Shown: one piece after another, positions 20,318-31,826 of the stretch | Numbering within the stretch: position 1 is the first letter of the stretch | How the letters are laid out: every line of letters starts with the position of its first letter | Assembly: GCA_009746045.1 (NCBI GenBank) | Contig: RPFO01000041.1 | Span: 9,516,468-9,580,467 of the forward strand | DNA: 64,000 bases | DNA from: Mesostigma viride | Taxonomy: Eukaryota > Streptophyta > Mesostigmatophyceae > Mesostigmatales > Mesostigmataceae | Direction: 5' to 3' | The notes under the pieces: model-generated | What the model was told of the DNA's origin: nothing | The model's input: the letters and a program-made list of their open reading frames with translations, nothing else | Databases searched by the model: none | Position numbers and translations under genes: made by a program

Positions 20318-21275
20318 TCTTCGGAGCACGCTGAACAGGTCATTCGTGGGTACGGGTGGGGGAGGCAGGTCTTGCCACTCTTGTTCAGGCAGAAGAGTGA
20401 ATTCTTATGCACACGGCACTCCTGGGTCACTAGGAGCCACTTGTACCACTCTATGACCTTCACCACCACCTTTGCCTTCTGCCCCAACCCTCCTCTCACC
20501 TGGGTCATCAGGGTAGAGGGTACAGGGAGGGCAACAATTGTTGGATGCACTACGTAGCTGTGACAACAGGTAGTCATATCTGTTGCATGCGCAAATGGTG
20601 ACGCGCAGTAGTAGCTACTTTGGTTGGCTGCTGCACTGTTACAGGTGGTCACACAATTGTTCTTTTCCTTCATTGGGTTGTTTTATTTTCTTTAGGTGCT
20701 GGTGGTCATGCCACTATCTTGGAGACAGGCAGGTAGTAGCCAGTCTGGCTAGCTGCTGCGCTGTTACGGGTGGTCACACCTGTCCTTCTTCTTTCTTTTG
20801 TTGTTTGGTTATTTCCATATGCTGCTATTCATGCTAGTATGTTGACACTGTGTCCCTGTTGTTGTAGCCGGTAGCTGCCTGTACCATACCTCCTTTGCGG
20901 GGGCCAGGATGGCTGCCTGTGCTCACCTTATAGGTGCTATAGTGACAATTGCTATCTTTAGTAGCATCGTCCCTTGTAGTCTTTAGTGACTGCAATATTC
21001 TAGCAATATTTGTATCAGCTGTGACAGCAGCTAGTAATAGCTGTGTTGTCTAGGTTGCTCTTATTTGCTACTAGACATCGCAATCTGGGATACCCTAATG
21101 GCTGTTGCTGTCTCTTTGTTGGGATTAATTAGTTAGAGTGAAAGTTGTTGCAACAGTTAGTCATAGCTGGTGCAATCCTGAGTATTCTGTCCCTTTTGCT
21201 CCTTTTGGTTCCTGTGTATATGGCCCTCACGGCCGTCCATGTGAAGTGCATCAACGCTTAACCTCTTTTGTTTTC
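20318..21275. other. T-rich internal sequence of the large LTR element
   Basis: No supported gene. Recurrent motifs such as GCTGCGCTGTTACRGGTGGTC (near 20630 and 20755) suggest diverged short duplications. Confidence 0.5.
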
Positions 21276-23003
21276 TTAGCTCGTCGTCTGTCTCTGGTCC
21301 TCTACGGAGGACTGAGTTGAACTCAGTCCTCTCTAGAGGATCGAGTTTTTGGGTTTCGTAGAAAATTCGCCCCGGTCAGAATGTTTGACCAAAAAATTCT
21401 CTCAAAATTTATTCAAATACTACGTGAAAAGATCTTTCTTGGACATATTTTTGGGATTTTTTTGGATTTGGTATGAGCGGCTAAATGTACGGTCAAAGTA
21501 CAGGTGGTAAGGGTACTTTTCCACGTGAAACGCGAGTTCCGGAAATGCACGACCTAGCCATGGCGGCTCGCGCCAATGCATGCAGTTTACGTTTGCGGAC
21601 GAGTTAGCTGTCCAAACTCAGGAAATAGATTTAACATGCTCTAAAGATGATAAAAATAATTTTTTAGCTCGCGGGGATGCGATTTACCAGGTGTCGGCAC
21701 TGTTCTTGCTGGAAAAAACTGCGATAAGGCAGGTCGACGGAATTGATGACTGCGCTTGCTTTCCGGCGCAATTTCAATGGCTGATAGGTTTCTTTCTACA
21801 TTTTAACATGCATGGTATTAGAATAAATTGAGTGACAGTATAGATTTGATGATTTCGACCATTCTGTCACGTCATGGTCTATGTGCCGCAAAGTGCCACT
21901 TTTGCGGGCACCGCCTGGGCCAAGGTAACGCCAGCCGTGCCAGGTAAAGCCGGAGAATCGTTGCCTCTTCGTTTCTTGATGTTCTTACATGAGTTTAAGC
22001 TTGCGAGGCGTTGTCAGGTTCAAGTCTTGATGCTCTTTCTTGACCGTTGCCTGCCCCTCTCTAAAACCCCCTTTTCAGATGATGTTAGCAGGCATTTGCC
22101 TTAACCCAGTGTAGTTGTGCAGGGTTTTAGGAGCTGTGCAGGTTTGAACACCTTCGTAGATGTTAGTTATTCTTTTGCTACGTTCATACTGCATGATTGT
22201 GTGGCCACGGGCTGCGTCAAGGGTGCATTCAAGCTTTTACGGGTGAGTGAAAAGTCTTGGTGACAAACCACTGCCATCATGTGCCAGCAACTATGTTGGC
22301 CACATCATGGCAAGGCAAAACACTTATAGCCATATCTATTGTTGTTAGAAACAATGGAAATATGCTTAACCTACCCATTATATTGGTGGTTGACACTTAT
22401 AACATAACCCTTTGTTGGTAGGTATCCAAGCCCATTCCCTACATGCATGCATAGGCTCTCACTGCATGATAAGGTATGATATACCTGAAGTATGATGATG
22501 CAAATGTGTTGTCATGTAATGCTTGAAGGGAAATGAGTTGATTGGGATGGTTGGTGGCCACGGTGATGTGTAGTATGACCGCACTTACATGCTAGCAAAG
22601 TTAGCAAAAGCCCCATTCCTCTCCTGAGGACTGAGAGTTTTTTAATTGTTTCAGGCAGTTGCAGTGGCCAAATCGAGCCCAGTTTTTTGCCACGTTTCAA
22701 GAACTATATTGTTTACATGCCTATATTTTTTCTTCATGCACCAGGATTTGATTGAATTTTTCCCACTCGTTCTTATCCCGAAAAATGCAAATTCGCGAGG
22801 GGTGCCCAACGCCCGTGTAATTTTCAGGTGTTCGGGTCAAGTTTTCACATATGCAGTATTTTTGCCAACAAAATAACATCTAGTACACCCCCGATCCACA
22901 TCAAAACATTTGGGATGGACCCCCCACCTAGTCGCTACACGCGGTTGAAAATTGTCAACTCAGTCCTCCTGTGAGGACTGAGTTGGGACAGACGACGAGC
23001 TAA
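21276..23003. mobile_element. Foldback-type element with hairpin ends
   Basis: The ends carry a perfect 17-bp inverted repeat (TTAGCTCGTCGTCTGTC at 21276-21292, complement at 22987-23003). Just inside each lies a near-perfect hairpin built on GAGGACTGAGTT (21307-21331 and 22956-22985). No clear target duplication is visible and no transposase is encoded. The middle (about 21490-22570) is a diverged relative of the non-autonomous piggyBac-like elements, so one element captured or was entered by another. Confidence 0.7.
21490..22570 (+). repeat. Diverged relative of the non-autonomous piggyBac-like element
   Basis: Shares collinear blocks with 18830-19880, for example TGGCGGCTYGCGCC, GGTGTCGGCA and TCTTGCTGGAAAAAACTGCG, with many substitutions and gaps. 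The TTAA-flanked ends are not recognisable. An older copy than the two near-identical ones. Confidence 0.65.
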
Positions 23004-24160
23004 TTAGTGGATGTCGCCGGCGTTCCACCGGCTTGTTCCTTTGTGCATCATGTCCATCTTCAAGCGTCGGCCTGTTTGGCAAGGGTAATTAATTTTTCTT
23101 GTCTTTGACGTATCTATGCGACGTGGTTGTTTCAGGATGATGCGCTTGGTTGTTGTAGCTTGGGTACCTTACTTTTCCTTCCAGTCATGGAGGGTTCTAT
23201 CAGCATATGCTTTGCAACCTTCCTAGTTGCAGATTTCACTTTGCTGAAATGCATGTTGTTGTGGACGTTCATGGACATCATTTCCCACGTGTGGATCCTA
23301 CAGGGTTCCCAGTACTCCTAGCTGTCATGCACACTTGTCTCCTCTTACTTTTTCCTTCCAGTCAGGGAGGGTTACGTCGCCACAATGTGCAGCCTTCTTA
23401 GTTGCAGGTTTTAGGCAATGGAGCACTTAGCTGCATGACGGGCCTGGGATTGTTGTTGACTTTTGTTGCTTGTTGACATAACAATCTATGGATCGTTTAG
23501 GGTTAGCAGTACTCCTTCAGTCTGAAGGCGCTAGTAGCATTTTGTTCTCTTCCCTGTTCTAAGGGGAGTTAGGACTCTTCACATGGGGTGCATTGGGTTC
23601 TACCACCACCCCCACATCATCTATCCTCAGTCGCATTCAGCCCCTTGCCATCACCCCTCCCCTGCACAATCACCGTGCCAGGATCTAGCAATTAAGTAGT
23701 AATCCTTGCTGTTAATCGAGGTTGCTGTTGGTCATACCTCCTGTTTGCTGGGATTGATGTCAGGTGATAATGAGTGTTCATACCCATTGTTGTGGGTGTG
23801 TGGCACGTTTCTGTTGCAGGTAGTCATGCCTATTTTTTTTGTACTCAATACTAGCGGTCATGCTGGTAACCGTGGCAATGGTTTATCGGACATCGCCAGC
23901 TAGACACATCTACCATGATGACAGGGGCTCGTGATAGCTCAGTACCAGGGAGTTCCTCGACGTGTTTGTAGGGGCAGCCTTGCTTGTGGACCTGATCACT
24001 CCACTCTCACTGCCATTCGGACACATGTTTCGTAGACACTGCCTTGTCCTGAACTTCACACCCCTTTCTCCCCAGTCTGGGGGTACCCTTGTGGGTACAA
24101 TGTCTTTGTACCTCAGTTGTGGCACGTCTATTTTGGCTTGATATTCTATCTGTTTGGTTT
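23004..24160. other. Internal sequence of the large LTR element, no gene seen
   Basis: T-rich sequence with partial internal duplications (CTTTTCCTTCCAGTCATGGAGGGTT-like near 23175 and again near 23350). No frame shows coding character. Confidence 0.5.
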
Positions 24161-24229
24161 GTTTGGAATTTTTTTTTCCTCCCCCCCCCCCCTCCGGGTG
24201 CTTTCTGTCGCGAGGGCGCTCCGATTCCC

Positions 24230-24370
24230 ATAGAGGGGGGAGGAGAGAAGAAGGAAGAGGCTTCACAGCCCCTTAGGGGGGGGAGGAGGCACAGAGATAG
24301 GCATCTGTGTGTTACCCAGTTAGTGGAATGAAGGGAGAGGCTCCCATCCCCCTTAGGGGGGGGAGGAGTC
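24230..24370 (+). repeat. Three polypurine-tract-like repeats
   Basis: Strings of the form TAGRGGGGGGAGGAG occur near 24231, 24274 and 24353, the latter two after CCCCTT or CCCCCTT. They closely resemble the true polypurine tract at 27653-27668. They are preceded by a poly-C run at about 24181. Confidence 0.6.
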
Positions 24371-24630
24371 AGTGTGAGAAAGCACTGAGGTTACTAGTGT
24401 TATTACTAGTGGCTCTAGTAGCAACTAGATATTGTGTCTGTTCTAGTAGTCATACTAGTGGATGCACATGTTGGTCCGAGCATCTGTGTTTGTACTGGTA
24501 GTCATACCAGTGAGCTCTGGTGCATGTGTTGGTCCGGACATCATGGATGTACGGGGTTGGTTGTCCTTGGTTCGTCAGTGCCTGAGGTCAACTAGGTCAT
24601 GTAGTAGGTGTATGAGGGTGTACGTGGTGT

Positions 24631-25260
24631 GTGCATGAAGGATTGGAAGATGCGTATGCGTGTCAGAGGAATCTTTCAATCCTTTCGGCGAGTCATTTGT
24701 TGGACAACATGGTTTCCGGCATTAACAAGGCGTCCGACCTCTCTTTGCAGTCCGCGGTGGAGGTCGAGCAGCGGGTTTTCTCCCAGCTGCAGGCGCTGCG
24801 TTTAGGTTTGGAGAAACAGATGGTTGCACAGGCAGAGTTTTTTTTTTAGGCGCGGTTGTCCACCACGATGGAAGCGGTACTCCAGAAGGTGATGGAGCGG
24901 ATGTTGACTCCCCAAGCGGCGGTGGGACTTGGGGCTTCTGCACCTTCCAGTGCAGGACCCAATCAGGTCGCGCCTTAAGGGCCGGGCGGGGCAGTCACCA
25001 GCGCGACGTTACCGGTGGGTACTGTGAACGTTGCGGGTGGTAATCCCGGGGTTGTGGGGCCCTCAGGTACTCCCCCAATGACGGGGCTTTCCAGTGCCCG
25101 TCCAGGGGTCGCACCGGGGCCGTCAGGTCCCCTCGTGGCGGGGCGTTCCAGCTCCTCCCACCGACCTTTGGCTCCTGTCCAGGTTCCCCCTCAGGGGTCT
25201 GGGTGGACCTCCCTATTGCCACGTGTGGCGATAGTACGGGCGTGCGATTGGTCATGGTCA
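24631..25260 (+). pseudogene. Decayed gag-like fragment of the large LTR element
   Basis: One frame gives a helical segment (SAVEVEQRVFSQLQALRLGL) and then a Pro/Gly/Ser-rich stretch. It is interrupted only by a TAG after a nine-T run near 24847 and a TAA near 24976. Composition and position resemble the N-terminus of a gag protein. No zinc knuckle or pol follows. Identification is weak and rests on composition and continuity of the frame. Confidence 0.3.
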
Positions 25261-25354
25261 CATGACAGTTTACATTGTGTTCTTCACCACATTGTCTTAT
25301 CGGGTCGGAGCTTTTGGCACCTTGCTTGCCATTGGTAGACTGTTCTATTTGGGA

Positions 25355-25440
25355 CATCGTTGAGTTGGTGACATTTGGTGACATTTGGCGACATTCGGTG
25401 ACATTTGGCAACACTCGGTGATCTTTGGTGACTTTTGGCT
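25355..25440 (+). repeat. Short tandem repeat based on GGTGACATTT
   Basis: About seven degenerate copies of a 12-bp motif (TGGTGACATTTG). Confidence 0.75.
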
Positions 25441-25490
25441 ATTTTGTTGTAGCATGGCCTTTATTGTCCATGTTACCAAGAAAAGTCCTT

Positions 25491-27220
25491 ATTTTAGGAC
25501 CAGTTTGAATCAAAAAATATATGTGCAAACATCAAATTTCGACCCTGGCATTTTTACCACTGACAGATAACACACTTTTTGAATTTTGGACAAAAACCTG
25601 GGTTCAAATAATTACATTTAGTGCCTGAATGGACCCTGGCCCATGGCAGGCCTCAAACCGCGAATTTGGTCAAAATGAGAATTTAGGACCAATAGGACCA
25701 ATTAGTGTCAACGCATGACCATGCTATCCACACGGTCCCTTGAGCATCTTACAAGCGCTAGGGGACCCTACGAGGCCTTGGGATGGCGGGGCAGCGTATA
25801 ACAAGGCCATACCCTGCTGTGGCTGCCTCTATATATACGCGTGCTTAACGGTGTCACAGATGGTGCAGGTAATGCAATATACGGTTGCATGGTTGCTGAG
25901 GTTGCCCGGCTTGAACATGGCCCACCCCTTGCGGTAAACTTTCTCTAAGCATATGCCAAACCTTCTTTGACATCACGGACATGCTGGCCACCACCCAGCG
26001 ATGAAAAAACATTGCATTTGCATTGCAACTAACACATGAATGCAGCCAAATCAAGTTACAGAACAACGTTGTGCTAACATGCAACGCTTTGTGAGTGAAC
26101 TCAGGGTGCATGTAACACGTAAACCATACTGTATATACTGTCTGAGAACACCCTGAACGACTGCAGGCCATAGGACCATGGTTTATAACTAACACATGAG
26201 TAAAACTGCTCTTACGCATGTGTGTTTTAGCTGCAGCGGACGACGAAGATAGAGACGTAAAAAATTGTATGACGTAAACCAACTATGTGTGACAGTTATG
26301 TGCACAGAGAGCGTCCCCTCTTTTTAGGCATAGCTGGCTGACTCAAAACACCACGACAGCGTTGCCAGTTACACTCATGATCTAGGGCACCCCGGCACGT
26401 ACCTGCTACTTACGTCGCCTCATTCCAGATGGTTGCAAAAAAGTCGCTGAAATCCGCAGCGAGGTCAGCTTTCCGAGAGCTGAGCGCACCACAGCTGGCC
26501 AACCGGTTCGAAAATGATATAAACCACGCTTGTGATGCGTTCTAGGTCCAAGAAATACCGAAAGTGAAGACCTATAAGGTGCGCTCGCTGCCCAGCCTGA
26601 ACGTCCCTAAAACATGGTCGACAATGGAAATCGGGCAAGAATATCACAGCCCAGGCGCTCCCATGTCAAATACTCCGTTTCTAAACTCCAGACTATTATC
26701 AAAATCGTCCACAAAAATTTCCTGGCTTGATTCGCACCACCATTGCTAATACACTAACATGTTTGTGCCAAAATCGACCCTCCGCGAGCAGGCGATCTGC
26801 GACCCATTTGTGTTGTGCCGCTGTGCTACAGCGCTACACATAAAAACTTGCGCAGAAAATTTCACAGCCTTTAAGCATAACTAACGACCTTTCGTTTTTG
26901 CTACTGGGCGCCCAAAATGATGAACGCACGTGAAAACGCCGGCCACGATTGTCAGGTCGCCATATCCACCTCAGATCATTCCCGCACCCACTTTTTCGCT
27001 CCAAAATCGGTTATATTTTTGGTCGAGGTACCTACTTTCCCGCCATTATACCCGGTACCCGGGTACGGAATCCGGGTACCATGTGCCGGTACCACGGGTC
27101 GGGTACATCATGCCGGGTACGGTCCACATGGGGTACGGTCCATATAGTGACCCCCCCCCCCGGTACCTCGGTTATAGTAAATTGGTCCTTAATTTAGGAC
27201 TTTGTCCTAAATTAAGGACC
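25491..27220. repeat. 1.73-kb dispersed repeat, copy 1
   Basis: Matches 44457-46192 at high identity over its full length. No conserved coding frame. The right part is rich in GGGTAC/GGTACC motifs, and the element ends in a perfect 17-bp-arm hairpin (GGTCCTTAATTTAGGAC, loop TTT, complement). The left end reads ATTTTAGGACC. It is a non-autonomous mobile element of unknown class; the terminal hairpin recalls foldback or rolling-hairpin ends. Confidence 0.8.
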
Positions 27221-27652
27221 GTGGTATGGCTAACATTATTGGCTCTTGTGATGAGAATTTGGAGGTTGAGCCACCTGCGTGTGATGTATCACCTCGTGCA
27301 GTTACAGTGGTGTTCGTGTCGATGCCTGTATTGACTATCCTCACTTTGGATGTGTTACGATTCACGTATATCCGTGGCTAAACTTGTGGTGATCGTGGAG
27401 ACCTTGGCTCACTGCCCTGTGTCTTGGCCCCTCGCTTCTGTCCTTTGGGCATGCTGATCCTTCTTCTGCGTGCCGCGCGGCCAATGGACGGGATCTGAGT
27501 TGGGCTTGCCCGATGGACCAGCTTAGTCGTGCAAGCTGGTCCCTGCCCCATCGGGACCATAGGTCACTCATGGGTTGCACCATGCGTATACGGAGTCTAG
27601 CATGTTCTGGGCGTGGTTGTCGTTGGGCTAGCGGGGTAGCCGACCTCTCCCC
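27221..27652. other. Right internal end of the large LTR element
   Basis: No gene supported. Leads into the polypurine tract. Confidence 0.5.
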
Positions 27653-27668
27653 AGAGAGGGGGGAGGAG
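27653..27668 (+). promoter_or_regulatory. Polypurine tract of the large LTR element
   Basis: AGAGAGGGGGGAGGAG, 16 purines directly abutting the 3' LTR. It primes plus-strand synthesis in LTR elements. Confidence 0.85.
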
Positions 27669-28362
27669 TGTTGCGTCCAAGCCTATTTAATTAGGTTCCT
27701 TTAGTGGACAGTTCGGCGCAACAATGTTAAATAGCCGTAGTCTCATTGTTCGGCTATTTAGGCATATTCGTACAGCCAGTTCATACGGCGTTGTACTTGC
27801 TATTTAGTGGTTTTGTAGTACTTTCGGTACTTTGGTTTATATGTAGGTGCGCAGCATGTCAATGTGCGTGGACCTAGTATAAGTCGTTTTGGGTCGTACG
27901 GTCAATTCGTGTGAACCGTAGCGCCCTAGAGATCTCGGTTGACCATGCGTCCAAGCAGTGCTGCTTGGCACTGCTTGGCAACGCCGTGAGCCGCCAAGGT
28001 TAATAGTGTGTGGGAACGTTCACCATTGTCACCCCCGGAATGAATGAAATGAATTGAGTTAATCTCTTTCTCTTTCCGGCTGGGTCACGCCCGCGGGCTT
28101 AGGAAATGCATGGTCCTGAATTCCTGTCGTAAATGCTACATGTACCTCGGGAGGCATTTCGCCCAGCTTCCCACGAGGTTGCAACACCTCGGGCTTGAAC
28201 CGGCCAGGGTCAACTGCGCCAGGTTAATTATGTTAGATTAGTTATCGTCCATACTAGTCATGGTGTGGATTGCGTAGATTAATTAAGCGACCACTGTTCA
28301 TAATGGTCTATTATGAATCAGGTGTAGATCTTTCGCAGCCGGCAGTCAGCCGGGATGTAAAA
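27669..28362 (+). repeat. 3' LTR of the large LTR element
   Basis: 694 bp, two substitutions against the 5' LTR (near 28098 and 28287). Followed by the TGCTG duplication and the continuation of the satellite. Confidence 0.93.
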
Positions 28363-28412
28363 TGCTGCTACGTATAAATAAATGTTGGGGGGTGCTGGCA
28401 TGAATAATTAAT
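28363..28412. repeat. 30-bp satellite, right remnant
   Basis: One type X and one type Y unit (TGCTGCTACGTATAAATAAA, then TGCTGGCATGAATAATTAA) continue the array interrupted at 10826. The TGTTGGGG variant is also found at 46330. Confidence 0.85.
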
Positions 28413-28781
28413 GTCCATGTTCCCAAGAAAAGTCCTTTTCTATTCCCACTATTACCAATCCACCAACATTTGATTAACCCCTAAATGGTCTTGCTGCCGA
28501 TTTTCCGCCAAAAAGTGACTTACAGCCGATTTATCGGCACCTACTCGGGGGACCAGTTTGCGAGAATACCATTGGGAATTAGGAAACGTTTAGCTGAGAA
28601 GAATGAAAGTTTATAAGTTTCTCCAGACCATGATACTAGGGTTTGCTATATTTTGACCAAGTTTAACAGGTGTTCCAGACCGTCAAAGTACAGGGGGTAC
28701 AGGGTTTTTTGGGTGCAGTCGGCCCCGACGTTCGACGCAAAATTCACGTTCGGACGAAATTTATGGTCAGCCAGCCTGGAC

Positions 28782-30171
28782 ATGGCTGTCGCGCCCACGA
28801 CAATGGCAGCCACAGGGCGGCTCGTTAAGGGGCTTAAAGTTAGCGTACCGGCGGTCCTGTTCGGTGCTGACTGGGCAACGAAAGAATTTGGCAAAAATTA
28901 TGCGACTGTGCGCCTGGCAGGTGTAGTAAAGCGGGTGAAACGAGACAAAACGCAGGCATTTTGCGAGTTTGAGGGCGATAAAAAGCTGTACCCACTCAAG
29001 AAAGACCAGGTTTTTGAGTACCTGGTGAGTGCTAACGATGTGGGGGGTGGTGACGATGAGGTCCCCGACCTGGTTCCTTCAGATGATGACGAGCCCGAGT
29101 CGCAGGAGGTGGTACAGTCGGACGATGGGTCTGAGGAGGAATTCGAGGGGGAGGAGGACGCCAGCGATCCGGAGGAGGAGGAGGACATCGAAAAGACTCC
29201 GTTGAAGAAGCGCAGTCGTGCACGAGGCAAGAAAGCCTCCCGGCGCAAGGGCATCGATAAGTGCAGAAAGAAAGGCAAGAAATCGCTGGGCGCGCGCGAT
29301 CCGGAGTCTGACGAGGAACAGGACGAACACCTTCAGAAGCAGGGCGATGGCGTGGACGACATGCCTGAACAGGACGTAAACGATCCAGTGCTGAGCGACG
29401 ATGAGATTGCTGGAGAGGGGAGTGCCTCAAATCCTGGTGCAGGCTGGGTTTTTGGGGCGGGAGCACCTGATGCCGACGTGCAGTCTTTGTCGACCAACAT
29501 TGCCGTCGACGTTGCCATGCCAGTTCCTGAGGAGGCCAAGCTGCCTGGCACCAGCCAGACCAAGTACCAGGAGAGCCCTGTCGACATCTTTGCTCTGTTT
29601 TGGACACGAGATGATGTGCTGGGCCCCATTGTGGAGGAGACCAACAGGTATGCCGCCATGAAGGGGCTCACTCTGCCAGCACACGCGCGCGACTGGACGC
29701 CACTTACAGTGCATGAGCTGGCCAAGTACTTGGGCGTCCTCATTACCATGGGCCTGGGTGGCCTGCCCAACGCACAGCTCTACTTCACTGACCGCAAGGT
29801 GGGCATGGCGACAGCCCCGGGCCTGCAGCATTTCATGACGTATAAGCGTTTCCAGCAGATCACCCGCTTTCTGCACTGCAAGGACAGTGCCCACAAGCCA
29901 GCCAACACCGAGTGCCGCGAGTACCGCCTGTACCAGTTCGAGTGGCTCGAGATCCACCTCAACAAGGCGTACAAGAAGTACTGCACGCTCGGGGGGAAGT
30001 GCGCCATCGACGAGCGCTGCGTGGGCACCGGCCACAAGTTCTGCAGCATTCGCTGCTTCAACCCACTCAAGCCAGCCCCCTTCCACATTCTGGCATACGC
30101 CCTGTGTGCCCACCCCAGCGGCTACCTGTGGCACTACCACACCTATGACAAGCTCCCCCAGGAGCAGCACA
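28782..30171 (+). pseudogene. piggyBac-type transposase, N-terminal part (split by insertion)
   Basis: From ATG at 28782 (MAVAPTT; an upstream in-frame codon at 28653 lies in the terminal region), 463 codons run into the B1 insertion. Residues 90-210 are acidic then strongly basic, as in many PGBD proteins. The DDE_Tnp_1_7 fold begins near residue 270 with VDIFALFWT. CAIDERCVG carries the first catalytic aspartate, followed by KPAPFHILAYALC. The frame resumes in phase at 38624 after one copy of the GCACA duplication is discounted, so the insertion alone breaks the gene. Confidence 0.93.
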
Positions 30172-30819
30172 AGTTAGCGAGCAGCCAGAACTGTGAGTTC
30201 CTGGTCTCTCACGCCACACAACGGGATGAGCCAAAGTTGCAAGGCAGCAACCTTTTAACCCGTGCACCAAGCCACGACCACGGTGAGCGGTTCCACGTCC
30301 AATGTGGGAGCCTCGGTTCGTGCTTGCCAAGATAGCTGGTCATCCCCCATGACCAAGCTATATCCTTTGCGTTGTTCCTCGTTCCCATCGGCGTGACGAG
30401 GCACGTGCAGGCATGCAAGCAAATCCTCAACGTCCACTGGCATCAGTGCAGAGCCAGGACGAACTGGATTTGCCTAGACTCTGCAACCTAGGAAGTACAG
30501 GACCTGTCACAAGCCTGCAAGGCCTAGTATCCTTGCAGACCTGTGCCAGTTCCTGTAGTCCACCAGTCACAGGCTGCTGCTCCTCTGGTCTACGTGGACC
30601 ACAGTCACGTGATAGTCAGGCTAAGCCTGCGCAGGCACGGCCTGCCACGTGTCCTGTCCACTACACCAGAGGACTGTACCTCAGTCGGCCACGGACGGCT
30701 AGGACTTCGGGACCTCATATCTTTCTTGTCCCTTGTCTGTTTCAGGCGGTCAGCACGGCGTTGGAAAGGTCTTTCCAAACTGCATCCACTTAGCATATTG
30801 GTTGCCCAAAATGCTAACT
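30172..30819 (-). repeat. 3' LTR of B1
   Basis: 648 bp. In coding orientation it follows a short polypurine stretch (AAAAGAAGAAAGGG, complement at 30824-30837). Confidence 0.94.
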
Positions 30820-31826
30820 CCAACCCTTTCTTCTTTTGGAGCTGGACCAGCTTGAAACAACCTAACCTTGCTTGTGCCCACTCAGCCACAGACCGCTTGG
30901 TCCCTTGAGGTTGATCAGACCTTTGAGGGCCCAGGTTCCTGCCTCCTTTGGGTAACAACATATCTGCCCTTGGACCAGGCTAGGTGTACTGGCCAGTGAA
31001 TCAGAGGTCACCCCAGGTTATCCCCTGACCCCTTGGTCAGCTCCCAACCTTTCCTTGGGAACTTGGTGCTAGATTAAAGTCAAGGCACATTACCTAGTCC
31101 AATGGCTGGGATTACAGGATGCCAAGAACGTACTATTGTGAGTTCCTGATCTTTCACAGTTATCACAGGCGCCCGTTCTTATGGCGCCCGCCTTGGCCAG
31201 CCTTTCCCTTTTATGCTCAAAGAGACTCAGGTAGCACCTACAAATACTGCCTCATTGGGGAGCCCATGTCTTCACTGGGTGTTAAGCCCAGGAATCACTC
31301 ATGCCAGGCTGTGGCTCTGCTGGGGAATTGAACCCCACCCCAACCTCCAGGTTTATAGGTGACCTGGAACTTTACACAAGAGAAACATTACAACCATGGA
31401 ACAACATGAGAATGACATGACATGATTATGTTTTATTCAAGCATTATATAACCCAGAATGTGGCCCCCTGGCAACCATGTTCCACATGGTCACACAACCA
31501 GGTTCTTTATTAGCAACAGGTTGGAAACAAGCACTAGAAAACATATGTACAGCAACCTGTAAGAACCAACATTCGGGTTGCCCTTGCATGGCCTAACTGT
31601 TTGAGGCCAAAGGCGTCGACTTAAGTCCTGGCGACTCTTCTGAACCCCATGGGGAGGGCCAGGCATGATTCTCAGCTGGTAGGAGTGACATTCCACACCA
31701 ACTCCTGTCCAGGAGGGTGTACCTAACCCTGAAGGACCGGCTGTCAACCAGTAAGCACCAGTCACCACTTGGTACTTTGGTCAAGCAGCCCACTGGGGAC
31801 ACCCAAGCTGAAGCAAGGCCTGGTCT
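30820..31826 (-). other. B1 region between RNase H and 3' LTR, including primer hairpin
   Basis: Non-coding, about 1 kb and conserved with B2. It contains a tRNA T-arm-like segment (GGTTCAATTCC, minus strand, near 31330). It also holds a hairpin with arms 31121-31129 and 31175-31185, whose loop edge (31129-31138) is complementary to the ten bases after the 5' LTR (37961-37970). Confidence 0.65.

Larger units (their letters stand above)
10827..28362 (+). mobile_element. Large LTR retrotransposon derivative without intact genes, host to several nested insertions
   Basis: Two 694-bp LTRs at 10827-11520 and 27669-28362 differ at only two positions that I noticed. They are bounded by the 5-bp duplication TGCTG (10822-10826, 28363-28367), with satellite on both outer sides. 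A tRNA-type primer site follows the left LTR and a polypurine tract precedes the right LTR, which sets the orientation. No gag-pol is recognisable apart from a decayed gag-like fragment near 24.6-25.2 kb. Removing the nested elements leaves about 5 kb of own internal sequence. It resembles a LARD, moved by proteins of another element. Confidence 0.9.
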
